This document shows, piece by piece, positions 1 to 7,151 of a stretch of 64,000 nucleotides of DNA. The position numbers were made by a program, and so were the translations under genes. The notes beneath the pieces were generated by a model that had not been told where the DNA came from, made no database searches, and worked only from the letters and a program-made list of their open reading frames with translations. Source of the stretch: Rhizobium tibeticum (GTDB taxonomy: Bacteria; Pseudomonadota; Alphaproteobacteria; Rhizobiales; Rhizobiaceae); contig NZ_FOCV01000030.1 in NCBI RefSeq assembly GCF_900110205.1, positions 1 to 64,000 on the forward strand, read 5' to 3'. The number at the start of each line of letters is the position of its first letter. Position 1 is the first letter of the stretch.

Positions 1-247
1 CGACCCGCCTTCTCGTGCCCTGTTTGATGCCATTCCGAGCGAAGAGTTTGCTCTCCAGCGCATCGTCAGTAAGGTCCCCAGGCAAGGGCCAGTTTAACCC
101 AACCGCCGCTGCGCGCTGCAGATTATCCTGCACCGTGCTTCGCGCAATTCCCAACACGACGGCAATCTCACGCGAGCTCGTTCCGCTTGCCGCAAGCCGC
201 AGCATTTGTCGCAAATGTCTCATGGTCAGCCTTCTCTTTGCCGGCAT
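1..247 (-). CDS. istA: IS21-family transposase IstA, N-terminal part (partial)
   Basis: About 82 N-terminal residues are visible from an ATG at 247 that follows a GAGGGGA ribosome site. The protein begins MPAKRRLTMRHLRQMLRLA and continues with a helix-turn-helix of the IstA type (SSREIAVVLGIARSTVQ, then a DNLQRAAAVGLNWPLP segment). IstA is the DDE transposase of IS21 elements and works with the ATPase IstB. The frame is open to the window edge, so I cannot tell whether the gene is intact. The element is oriented outward from this region. The family assignment rests on the helix-turn-helix pattern plus the multiple terminal repeats beside it. Confidence 0.75.
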   Translation of the reverse strand, partial: MPAKRRLTMRHLRQMLRLAASGTSSREIAVVLGIARSTVQDNLQRAAAVGLNWPLPGDLTDDALESKLFARNGIKQGTRRRV

Positions 248-323
248 CAAAATCCCCTCGTTCATCGCGAGGTATTTGATGCCAAAGTTGCTGACCCAGG
301 GAGTGATCTTCAGTGCCGAAAAC

Positions 324-413
324 TGGCCGGTCTTTGATCGGAACGGTGGCCGGCTTCAAATCGGAATGGTGGCCGGTCTTTGATCGGATTGGCGGCCGGC
401 TTCACGTCGGAAT
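324..413. repeat. Four tandem terminal repeats of the IS21 element
   Basis: Four imperfect units of about 22 bp run through this stretch. Each has a ggccgg core followed by tctttgatcgga (units 1 and 3) or cttcaaatcgga / cttcacgtcgga (units 2 and 4). Multiple short terminal repeats next to istA are the transposase binding sites in IS21 elements. Confidence 0.7.
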
Positions 414-418
414 CCGCA

Positions 419-506
419 TTTACTTGATGGGAGCGGTGTGAGTCGAGAGGCTCACGCACCGTTCTGAGAGAGGCTGGAGGTGAAATCCCTCCGGCCTACT
501 CGCCAC
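419..506 (+). ncRNA. Group II intron 3' end (domains V and VI), remnant
   Basis: Positions 431-465 fold as a domain V. The arm GAGCGGT pairs with ACCGTTC, a two-base bulge (GC) follows, and the upper stem GTGAGTC/GGCTCAC closes a GAGA tetraloop. Positions 471-500 form a domain VI-like hairpin (GGCTGGAGG with CCTCCGGCC) with an A near the 3' base that could be the branch point. The 3' splice site would be near 506. No reverse transcriptase frame precedes it because the IS21 element interrupts the intron at about 418. The intron lies within an ISAs1-type transposase sequence. Confidence 0.75.
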
Positions 507-725
507 TCTCTGCACTCATGGACATGACATTCCGCGACGACGAATGCCGCATCAGGACCGAAAACGCACCCGCCAACTTCACAACATTGCACCACATGGC
601 CCACAATCTCGTCCGCAACGCGCCAGGAAAAGACTCCGTCAAGCTCAGACGACAAACGGCTGCATGGGACGACGACTATCTCGTGAGCCTCGTTGCGGCT
701 TAATTCCCTTCACCCGATTCCCCTG
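507..725 (+). mobile_element. ISAs1-family insertion sequence, 3' remnant
   Basis: This is the last part of an ISAs1-type element: the transposase C-terminus (518-703) and, just after the stop, a probable terminal inverted repeat at 706-725 (cccttcacccgattcccctg). The 5' portion is not in the window. The group II intron joins it directly at about 506. Confidence 0.6.
518..703 (+). pseudogene. ISAs1-family transposase, C-terminal fragment
   Basis: The frame reads MDMTFRDDECRIRTENAPAN, then a segment ending AAWDDDYLVSLVAA. This matches the conserved C-terminus of ISAs1/DDE_Tnp_1-like transposases (a DVTF-x-ED-x-SRIR segment, then a NL-x-R helix and a WDDDYL end). Only about 61 residues remain, without the catalytic core, so it is inactive. 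The upstream part of the frame is replaced by the group II intron. Confidence 0.7.
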
Positions 726-736
726 TTTACGAGACC

Positions 737-1021
737 CTAACATCTGCCGCTTTCCCAGGACGAGCGAGTATAGCCGAGGGATTGCGCCGCCCGCTTTTCG
801 GCAGACGTAAGCTCAGACCAATCCTTGTCGGAAGTCGGGGACTCACCGTTCCCGTCCCACAGCCTCTGCGAGTAGCCGAGAGCCTGCCAAGCAGCCTTCT
901 CGACCGAGCTGAGTTCTGCCCAATCATAGTCCTTATACTCGCAGACATTGTTTGCCGCACGGACTGGCGCGGTGCTGAGCAAAACGGCGGCCAAAGCAGC
1001 CACAGTGATGAACTTGTTCAC
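737..1021 (-). CDS. Small exported protein with two W-x-L-S/T repeats
   Basis: A 94-residue protein starting at GTG 1021, which follows a strong GGGAGGAG ribosome site. Residues 1-22 are a Sec signal peptide (NKFITVAALAAVLLSTAPVRA). The mature part has one Cys near its start and one at its end (NNVCEYKDYD and SGRC) and two copies of a roughly 30-residue repeat: YDWAELSSVEKAAWQALGY followed by a W, and KDWSELTSAEKRAAQSLGY followed by a W. I recognise the repeat style from small exported hypothetical proteins but know no function. It sits alone between IS remnants, so it may have arrived with them. The longer upstream frame to 1135 has no better start. Confidence 0.7.
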   Translation of the reverse strand: MNKFITVAALAAVLLSTAPVRAANNVCEYKDYDWAELSSVEKAAWQALGYSQRLWDGNGESPTSDKDWSELTSAEKRAAQSLGYTRSSWESGRC

Positions 1022-1073
1022 GAAACTCCTCCCTAAGATTGTAGTTAAATGAAGTCTATCTGTGCGACATTGA

Positions 1074-1289
1074 TCATTAGTCCCGCATATTTCTTGCGCC
1101 GGAACGTCGCGTCGGAAATCCCCGCCTTGCGGCACACCGCCGTCTTCCTGCCTGCTTCAGAATGAAGGCGATCTGCGCTTCTGTGAAACTTCGTCTTCTT
1201 CATCGAATTCTCCTCGGCACGTCACCGGGGGCAGTTCACAAAGCCGGAAACCTCTCTCCTCGGGCGGTCCGACGTTCGGGTGCAGTTCA
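1074..1289 (-). pseudogene. IS3-family (IS407-like) orfA remnant with left end
   Basis: From an ATG at 1203 (ribosome site GAGGAGAAT) the sequence reads MKKTKF. After a one-base insertion it continues as the usual TEAQIAFILKQA helix, and after a deletion as VCRKAGISDATF and KKYAGLM. This is the start of an IS3-family OrfA with several indels, so it is not functional. Upstream, the minus strand has TGAACTGCACCC ending at 1289 and TGAACTGCCCCC further in, typical of the terminal repeat of this group. No OrfB follows. Confidence 0.65.
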
Positions 1290-1367
1290 CCGCCATTACA
1301 CCAAGGGAATGCCGGATTACATTGAAAACGCAGGCTACAAGTCAACTTGAATGTGAAAGGCTCTAGA

Positions 1368-2240
1368 TCAAAACCAGAGCTCCCAGATATACAATGCGAC
1401 CTCGGTTAGAATTGCGAGCAGGATGCAAATTTCGATCGATAGACTTCTTCGAGCCTCCCGCCTTTCACTTAACCGCATAAAAGCTTGTTCGTAAAACAAG
1501 TGAATTGCGTCGACTGCTTTTTCTGCCGCCTTTATACGCGCGGCTATCTCTGTCCTTAAGCACATCTCAAGAAATATGCGTCGAGCTGCTGGAGGGGTGA
1601 TCAGGTCAGAGCGATCGAGCAACGTCTCCGCGCGGATTAGCCAATACCTTGCCGCACTCGCTCTGGCGGCCGAAACACCTACTCGTCGCTGGAACGAATG
1701 TCCAGCACGGCTCAAGTAGAAGAAGGTCGCATCTTCTTCCGAAGTTTGCCATTGGCTTACTATGCCCTCCTCTAGACGACATAGTTGTTTATATATCCAT
1801 TCAAATTGGGCGATCCCCTTCCTAGCCGGCCAATCCTGATCCCCCACGATGACTATCTTGCGTACTGCGCGTAAAACGCGGGCTCCCTGAAATGCGATCT
1901 CGATCACTGATTGTCGGGCGCCGGTGCCAGATGCATCTTCGGATATCCAACCCTCCGCCGCCTTCTGCATTGGGAACGGCGTCGCAGAACCTGCAGGGAG
2001 GAAGATAATCTCGCAATCGTGCGAGCGCGACGTAGTGATTGGCGCAAGCGTTCTAGCGTCAAGCAAGTAATCGGGGTCCGGGAGTTCTTCGAATAATGCC
2101 AGGACAGGCTCTGGCAAATCTAGCCTGATCTCTTCGTTGGCGCTCTGCGATGATTCGGGTCTAAACGTCAGCAGCCACGCACGTGGTTTGAGCGAAGTTA
2201 CGGTCACCCGTCGTCTCGTACTAATCGAAGTCTCTCCCAT
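1368..2240 (-). CDS. Uncharacterised tail-anchored membrane protein in the polyamine operon
   Basis: A 290-residue protein whose start overlaps the end of the aminopropyltransferase gene by 37 bases, so it is translationally coupled to it. The body is soluble and rich in Arg/Glu. It has a helical C-terminal half that ends in one hydrophobic segment (IEICILLAILTEVALYIWEL, about residues 268-287) directly at the C-terminus. That layout (helical region, then a single C-terminal membrane anchor) resembles DUF155/RMD1-type proteins, but I cannot confirm homology. Codon use is lower in GC than in the neighbours downstream, as for the other two genes of the operon. The function is unknown; the coupling suggests a role tied to polyamine production. 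Confidence 0.75.
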   Translation of the reverse strand: MGETSISTRRRVTVTSLKPRAWLLTFRPESSQSANEEIRLDLPEPVLALFEELPDPDYLLDARTLAPITTSRSHDCEIIFLPAGSATPFPMQKAAEGWISEDASGTGARQSVIEIAFQGARVLRAVRKIVIVGDQDWPARKGIAQFEWIYKQLCRLEEGIVSQWQTSEEDATFFYLSRAGHSFQRRVGVSAARASAARYWLIRAETLLDRSDLITPPAARRIFLEMCLRTEIAARIKAAEKAVDAIHLFYEQAFMRLSERREARRSLSIEICILLAILTEVALYIWELWF

Positions 2241-3307
2241 GTAGGATCAACCTCGTTTATGTCCGGGAATCTTACATAGCGATCATCATCGTCCACAATT
2301 GGCCCCGGCAACGAGAGATAAAGCTTCAATTCTTTACAATTGCAGAAGCTCGAATGCAGAAGCTCTCCGGTCAAATGATCGAGCCAATCAGGATCGAGTT
2401 TAGCAGAAATCCGACCTTCGATGTCCAGTGGAGAGATAAGCTCAAGAGCGTCGCTCCGATCCGACGCTATCAGAAAGCCCCAAGAGCAGAGGAATGACGG
2501 GACATTCAGATGATAGCTACCGACGTTCGCAAAAACGGTCTGCAGAGTGCGCCGTAGCGCGATATGGTCCTTCCAATGATTAATTGAGAACTCAAGCCCT
2601 TGGATAGCCAAAATTCCTCCCGGGCGAAGTCGTTGTTTGGTTAGTTCGTAAAACTGTCGCGTGTAGAGTCGCTGAGCAGGGCCGTTGTCCAGCATATCGA
2701 CTACATCTACAATCACGACATCATATTGCCGGTCATCGCTCTCAATAAATTCACGTCCGTCCTGAAAGTGAATTTCCGCGCGCGGGTCCTCAAACGCGCC
2801 GCAATGCCATTCTGCCAGGTGCCGTCGGCAGAGTTCTACAGCTTGTTGGTCGATATCGACCATCACTGCCTTTCGAACCGTACGGTGCGCGAGGACTTCG
2901 CGCAACGTAGCTCCTTCCCCTCCGCCAATGATTAAGACATCTGTCGGTTTTTCGTGTAGCAGCATCGCCGGTTGGACGAGCATTTCGTGGTAGAGGTCCT
3001 CATCGTGAGCCGCACTCTGAATCACGCCATCCAGATACAGTGCAACGCCGTGATTGTACGTGTCAGCTATCACGACGCTCTGGAAAGCAGTCTTTTCCGC
3101 GCAGAGAATCGATTTAACGCTATAGTGATACCGATCAACCGGATCAGCCATTTCGACGACATACATGCTGTCGCGAAGCGGTAACTGGTAGGAAGGGGCA
3201 TCCGCGTAGAAATACCCTGGCGGTAGAGGCGGAAGAGGGTAAGATCGCTCACCCTCCTCTGGTGACGATGGAGCAGCCTGATGTGGCGAAGACGTCATGA
3301 TGAACAC
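2204..3307 (-). CDS. speE: Spermidine synthase-like aminopropyltransferase
   Basis: A 367-residue protein that should move an aminopropyl group from decarboxylated S-adenosylmethionine to a diamine or polyamine acceptor. Visible motifs are the substrate loop LYLDGVIQSAAHDEDLYHEM (about 90-109), the nucleotide-binding motif IIGGGEGATLREVL (126-139), the acidic ribose-binding segment VMVDID and the active-site region DVVIVDVVD with NGPAQRLYTRQFY after it. The NGPAQRLYT element resembles the GGPCYQLYT of ACL5-type (thermospermine) synthases more than the DPxGPA of classical SpeE, so the exact product is open. It overlaps speD by 13 bases and the next gene by 37. Most rhizobia use the carboxyspermidine route instead, so this pair is probably acquired. 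Confidence 0.85.
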   Translation of the reverse strand: MFIMTSSPHQAAPSSPEEGERSYPLPPLPPGYFYADAPSYQLPLRDSMYVVEMADPVDRYHYSVKSILCAEKTAFQSVVIADTYNHGVALYLDGVIQSAAHDEDLYHEMLVQPAMLLHEKPTDVLIIGGGEGATLREVLAHRTVRKAVMVDIDQQAVELCRRHLAEWHCGAFEDPRAEIHFQDGREFIESDDRQYDVVIVDVVDMLDNGPAQRLYTRQFYELTKQRLRPGGILAIQGLEFSINHWKDHIALRRTLQTVFANVGSYHLNVPSFLCSWGFLIASDRSDALELISPLDIEGRISAKLDPDWLDHLTGELLHSSFCNCKELKLYLSLPGPIVDDDDRYVRFPDINEVDPTWERLRLVRDDG

Positions 3308-3918
3308 TCTGCGCCATCACATACGCAGAGGCCTCTCATCATCTGAACGATCTCGATACGGCGCGGGCTGAACACTCTGACCATGGCAGGCAAACAACTT
3401 CGGGGATCACAAACGCCACACATGAAGATATCGATCGCGCAAAAGCTCTTCTCTGGCCATGTATGAACCGTCATGTGGCTCTCAGCGAGTATTGCAGCGC
3501 CGGTGATCCCTCCTCCGCTCCCAAATCTATGAAAGTGTAAATGGAGCAGCGTAGCGCGTGACTGGATGATTGCGTCCCGAAATCCTGACTCGATTCGCCC
3601 TATATCCTCGAGAGTCGAGGCATCATAGAACTCTGCAATCAAGTGGCGGCCCGGTAACCCGCCGACAACATGTTCACTCATACCGCTATCGGCCACAGGT
3701 AGCGGAGGAATAAAAGTACCAGCTACATCATAGTGCGTGGAGAAATCAGTGGGGTTCGACTGGAATAACCCCGAGTATGGACGGGACATCGAGTTCATCT
3801 GCTTACCTTTAACGCGGCGGGTTCTGTGGGTGCGCTCCGCTTCGTCAAGCGTCAACAACAGCTCCGCCAAATCATCGCCCGTCGGGATGAGCGTGTTATT
3901 AGTACGCATTGCCCTCAT
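3295..3918 (-). CDS. speD: S-adenosylmethionine decarboxylase, pyruvoyl type, with N-terminal extension
   Basis: A 207-residue proenzyme that makes decarboxylated S-adenosylmethionine, the aminopropyl donor for the next gene. The C-terminal 120 residues are a class 1B AdoMetDC (SpeH type). The self-cleavage site is Glu146-Ser147 in LAESHMTVHTWPE, the Ser becoming the pyruvoyl group. His152 and Cys167 (in DIFMCG) are the usual catalytic residues. The first 85 or so residues have no counterpart in the short bacterial enzyme, which is usually about 120-130 residues. An internal Met41 or Met44 could be alternative starts, but the ATG at 3918 has a GGAG site. It is the first gene of a three-gene operon. 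Confidence 0.85.
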   Translation of the reverse strand: MRAMRTNNTLIPTGDDLAELLLTLDEAERTHRTRRVKGKQMNSMSRPYSGLFQSNPTDFSTHYDVAGTFIPPLPVADSGMSEHVVGGLPGRHLIAEFYDASTLEDIGRIESGFRDAIIQSRATLLHLHFHRFGSGGGITGAAILAESHMTVHTWPEKSFCAIDIFMCGVCDPRSCLPAMVRVFSPRRIEIVQMMRGLCVCDGAECSS

Positions 3919-4484
3919 GAACTCCGTCTGTGGTATATGCTTGCGGAGAGTTGGGCTCCGGCCTGCTCCCTCTGAGATTGCGTTTTGATCACTCGAAACG
4001 CTCCCGTGGGAGACGATACTCGTTCCATAGGCTCGAACATTTCAAGTTGGCCTTTAGTCTTAGTCTAGTGGCCCTACGTAAACGCCAAACTGGTGAAATT
4101 ATTGGATAATTCTGGATTGTTCTGCGGTTAAAGCCCGGCGATTCCAGGTACACTTTAGCATCAAGCGGCTTTGGTGCTTGAATAATTTCTGAACGGTTCG
4201 GCGATAGGCAAACAGGATCGCAATCAGCTTGATCCGAGGGTTCTGTCGCAGACTTTTTTGCGGCACCAAAAATCTAGAAAATCATTCCAAGCGTTTTCCG
4301 CAAGGGCGCCCTAGAACCATCCCATGCGCGTTATCAAGCGTCATCGTGAACTGGTCCTCCAAATGGGGTTGCGGCCGAGCTCCCGCAACCGGATTTCGAG
4401 ACGTGGTTGCCGGTCGGGCAGCCACTCCTCCGGCCGCAATGGCACGGCAAGGCGACCGCTTTCCGCCACATCTTGCGCAGGAAC
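3919..4484. other. Intergenic region between speD and the recombinase remnant
   Basis: This stretch of 566 bases should hold the speD promoter, on the minus strand within its left part. I see no convincing gene. It is fairly AT-rich to about 4210. From about 4290 it becomes GC-rich and reads like decayed coding sequence without a recognisable product. At 4238-4258 the sequence gggttctgtcgcagacttttt resembles the terminal repeat of IS6-type or Tn3-type elements, but no matching end was found. Confidence 0.5.
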
Positions 4485-4990
4485 GGATATGCCCGCGTCT
4501 CCAAGGCTGACGGAAGCCAGTCACTCGATCTGCAGCACGATGCCATTCATGCTGCGGGCGTCAGGCAGGACAATATCTATGAGGATCGCGCGTCAGGGGG
4601 CCGCGACGATCGCCGTGGTTTGACAGCAAGTCTGCGAGCGCTGCGCGCCGACGATGTGCCGGTCGTCTGGAAGCTCGATCGACTCGGACGGACGCTCGCT
4701 CACCTTGTCAGCACGGTGAAAGATCTATCGGATCGTGACATCGGCCTCAGAGTGCTCACCGGAAAAGGCGCACAGATCGATACGACAACCGCCTCCGGCC
4801 GAATGGTCTTCGGCATCTTTGCTACCCTGGCCGAGTTCGAGCGGAACCTGATCCGCGAGCGTACCATGGCCGGCCTTGCGGCAGCCAAGGCGCGCGGCCG
4901 CAAAGGGGGCCGAAAATTCGCTCTTACCAAGGCACAGGTCCGCTTGGCACAGGCCGCCATGGCTCCGCGAGACACCTCTTGTATCCGATC
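4485..4990 (+). pseudogene. Serine recombinase (resolvase/invertase family), truncated
   Basis: The frame reads GYARVSKADGSQSLDLQHDA, then VWKLDRLGRTLAHLV, LTGKGAQIDTTTASGRMVFG, FATLAEFERNLIRERT and KARGRKGGRKFALTKAQV. This is the catalytic domain and linker of a Tn3-type resolvase or Pin-like invertase. The start and the residues before GYARVS (including the usual M-x-I) are missing: upstream sequence is unrelated and in frame only by chance. After RDTS near 4979 one extra T shifts the frame, and the C-terminal helix-turn-helix is lost soon after. The nucleophile Ser of the S-x-x-R region (ARVS) is still present. It is a relic of a transposon that flanked the polyamine island. Confidence 0.75.
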
Positions 4991-5335
4991 TCTTCTCTTC
5001 GTCGTCTCGTCGTTCATATCTGGTTGTCTATCCAGCTGTGAGGACGATGGATATCGATGGAGGTGTCATTGACGTCCTCCTGCCGTTGCATAGTCGGTGC
5101 GGTTTTGCGGCGCAATGGATGGCTCGAGTGCCGACGGCCATACGACCTCATCTCGGCGATGTTCGGTGGCTGACCGACCTGATCGAGGCTTCTTGAGGCG
5201 GCAGGCCAGCACTCGAACCATTTTCTGGCTATGCCGCTATCGCTGCGACCGAACGGCGCAGACGCATAAACATATATGGAGAATATATCGTAAGGTGCTA
5301 GGTCAGTTGCGTCGACGGTGCAACTTTTGGAGACC
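4991..5335. other. Intergenic region upstream of flavohaemoglobin
   Basis: Contains the promoter region of hmp. A short frame at 5047-5196 (starting MDIDGGVIDVLLPLHSR) has no recognisable product and no clear ribosome site, and I do not call it. The AT-rich inverted repeat at 5272-5288 is listed separately. Confidence 0.4.
5272..5288. promoter_or_regulatory. Candidate regulator site upstream of hmp
   Basis: An ATATAT-GGAGA-ATATAT inverted repeat stands about 50 bases before the hmp start in otherwise GC-rich sequence. Its position suits an NsrR or FNR-type operator, but it matches no consensus closely. Confidence 0.3.
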
Positions 5336-6550
5336 ATGATGACGCAAACCCTGACTGAGACCACGAAGGCAATCGTGCGCGCGACTGTGCCTGCACTCAC
5401 AACAAACGGGACTGAGATTACGGCGGCAATGTACAAGCGGCTGTTTGAGAATTCTAACGTTCGCGACCTGTTCAACCAGTCGAACCAGGGGGAAGAGGGA
5501 CGCCAGACGAAGGCGCTGGCCCAGGCGATCCTCGCTTACGCCCAGAACATCGACAATCTGGCTGTGCTTACCGGAGCCGTTGAGCGCATCGCGCAGAAGC
5601 ACGTCGGCCTGCACATCCGGCCTGATCACTATCCCCATGTTGCGACCGCTCTCTTGGGTGCGATCAGGGATGTTCTCGGTGAGGTGGCGACGGATGACAT
5701 CCTCAATGCTTGGGGCGAGGCATTCTGGTTTCTCGCCAACATCCTGATTGGACGTGAAAAGCAGATCTACGCTGATCTACAATCGACCGAAGGCGGCTGG
5801 AATGGTTGGCGGCAGTTTGCCGTTGTGTCGAAGAGACGCGAAAGCGACATCATCACATCTTTTGTGCTGCGACCGGTCGATGGTTGCGCAGTGGTCCGTC
5901 ATCGCCCCGGTCAATACCTGACATTTCGGTTCGATATTCCGGGTCTTCCCCCACAGCACCGGAATTACAGCATCTCTTCTGCTCCAAATGGTGAGACCTA
6001 TCGCATCTCGGTCAAACGAGAGATGCACGGCCTGGTGTCGAGCTTCCTTCACGATCGGATTGAGGAAGGCGCGGTCATTGACGTGGCGCCTCCGACCGGA
6101 GACTTCCATTTGCCGCCGGGCCAGGAGAGGCCCGTTGTGCTGCTCAGTGGCGGTGTCGGTCTGACGCCGATGGTGAGCATGCTGGAGACCATCGCAAACA
6201 GCGGAGAAAGGCTTCCCGTCCACTACATCCATGGCGCCGAGAACGGAGGCGTCCACGCCATGGGACAGCACGTGCGCGATATCGCCAAGAACCGCGAGCA
6301 TCTGAAGACGGCCGTCTTCTACGGCAGCCCGCATGATCGGGATCAGAAGGGCGTTCACTTCGACCATGAGGGCTACATCACGATCGATTGGCTGGCAAAG
6401 AATACACCCATCGCTGAAGCCGACTTCTACCTCTGCGGCCCAAAACCCTTCCTGGCCGCCTTCGTGAACGGCCTCACCAAAGCCGGCGTCACCGAGGACC
6501 GTATTCACTACGAGTTCTTCGGCCCGGCCGATGAACTCGCTGCGGCATGA
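5336..6550 (+). CDS. hmp: Flavohaemoglobin, nitric oxide dioxygenase
   Basis: A 404-residue cytoplasmic protein that converts nitric oxide to nitrate with O2 and NAD(P)H. Residues 1-140 are a globin domain with the proximal haem His in QKHVGLHI. The FAD-binding domain has RNYSISSAPNGETYRISVKR. The NAD-binding domain has LLSGGVGLTPMVSML and ends with YLCGPKPFLAAF and HYEFFGPA. The start is the ATG at 5336 behind TTGGAG; an in-frame GTG at 5318 lies upstream of that site and is not used here. The nsrR gene follows on the same strand and probably controls it. Confidence 0.95.
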   Translation: MMTQTLTETTKAIVRATVPALTTNGTEITAAMYKRLFENSNVRDLFNQSNQGEEGRQTKALAQAILAYAQNIDNLAVLTGAVERIAQKHVGLHIRPDHYPHVATALLGAIRDVLGEVATDDILNAWGEAFWFLANILIGREKQIYADLQSTEGGWNGWRQFAVVSKRRESDIITSFVLRPVDGCAVVRHRPGQYLTFRFDIPGLPPQHRNYSISSAPNGETYRISVKREMHGLVSSFLHDRIEEGAVIDVAPPTGDFHLPPGQERPVVLLSGGVGLTPMVSMLETIANSGERLPVHYIHGAENGGVHAMGQHVRDIAKNREHLKTAVFYGSPHDRDQKGVHFDHEGYITIDWLAKNTPIAEADFYLCGPKPFLAAFVNGLTKAGVTEDRIHYEFFGPADELAAA

Positions 6551-6565
6551 CGTTCGAAATGAAGG

Positions 6566-6585
6566 GGCGGCCGGTCACGGCCGCC
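6566..6585 (+). terminator. Hairpin after hmp
   Basis: GGCGGCCG and CGGCCGCC pair perfectly around a GTCA loop 15 bases after the hmp stop. There is no long T run after it, so its strength as a terminator is uncertain. Confidence 0.5.
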
Positions 6586-6590
6586 TTGCT

Positions 6591-6616
6591 AAATGATGTA
6601 TCGGGCGATTATCTTT
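6591..6616. promoter_or_regulatory. Candidate NsrR site upstream of nsrR
   Basis: The imperfect inverted repeat AATGATGTAT ... ATTATCTTT resembles the AAGATG/CATCTT half-sites of NsrR operators, and lies 38 bases before the nsrR start. It suggests autoregulation. Confidence 0.3.
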
Positions 6617-6653
6617 ATGTCGACGTCTACGATTGACCTCGAAGGATTTGCAG

Positions 6654-7100
6654 ATGCGTTTGACCGTCTATTCCGACTACGCGTTGCGGCTCATGATGTA
6701 TCTTGCGCTCAAAGGCGAGCGGCTGTCGACGATCGCGGAAATTGCAGAAGCCTATGATATTTCAAAGGCGCACCTGATGAAGATTACGCATGAGCTCGGG
6801 CAAAAGGGCTTGATCGATACCGTGCGCGGTCGTCAGGGCGGTATGCGGCTTGCCCGCGCTGTCGAACAGATCGGCGTCGGTGAGATCATCCGGGCCTGTG
6901 AGCCTGATTTTGCGATCGTACCCTGCATGGAAACTGGCAATGGCGAGATTGTCTGTGTCGTGCAACCCGCCTGCGTCTTGAAGCGCGCGCTGGCTTCGGC
7001 CGCTGCGGCCTTTCTCGATGTGCTCGATGGCTATACGCTGGCAGACCTCACCCGGCCGTCCGTGCCGTTGCGCCGTCTGCTTGCCCTGCCGGAACCGTGA
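6654..7100 (+). CDS. nsrR: Rrf2-family nitric oxide-sensing repressor NsrR
   Basis: A 148-residue Rrf2 regulator from the ATG at 6654, preceded by GAAGGA; the longer frame starts at TTG 6633. The winged helix (MRLTVYSDYALRLMMYLAL, then ISKAHLMKITHELGQKG and VRGRQGGMRLA) is typical of NsrR. Three cysteines expected to bind the iron-sulfur cluster are C91, C101 and C107. In E. coli NsrR they are at 91, 96 and 102, so this protein has five extra residues (METGNGEIV between the first two). Its place right after hmp supports a role in the nitric oxide response. Confidence 0.88.
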   Translation: MRLTVYSDYALRLMMYLALKGERLSTIAEIAEAYDISKAHLMKITHELGQKGLIDTVRGRQGGMRLARAVEQIGVGEIIRACEPDFAIVPCMETGNGEIVCVVQPACVLKRALASAAAAFLDVLDGYTLADLTRPSVPLRRLLALPEP

Positions 7101-7105
7101 GGGAT

Positions 7106-7128
7106 CCGGACACCCCTGGGGTGTCCGG
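7106..7128. terminator. Bidirectional hairpin between nsrR and the ThuA gene
   Basis: CCGGACACCCC and GGGGTGTCCGG form an 11-bp perfect inverted repeat around one T, between two convergent genes. It can act in both directions. Confidence 0.65.
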
Positions 7129-7151
7129 CACAGAATTGCAGCTGCCGATGG

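Larger units (their letters stand above)
1..418 (-). mobile_element. IS21-family insertion sequence, one end only (continues past the left edge)
   Basis: The stretch holds the 5' part of an IstA-type transposase and, outside it, a set of repeated terminal sequences as is usual for IS21 elements. The probable outer end is near 418, where the minus strand starts TGCGG. Beyond it the sequence becomes the tail of a group II intron, so the element seems to have inserted into that intron. The rest of istA, istB and the other end are outside the window. Confidence 0.75.

Noticed and set aside
4238..4258. IS6 or Tn3-like terminal repeat
   Set aside because: Only one end with partial similarity was seen, without a transposase or a second end.
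5047..5196. Short frame starting MDIDGGVIDVLLPLHSR
   Set aside because: No family, no clear ribosome site and no conservation that I can judge.
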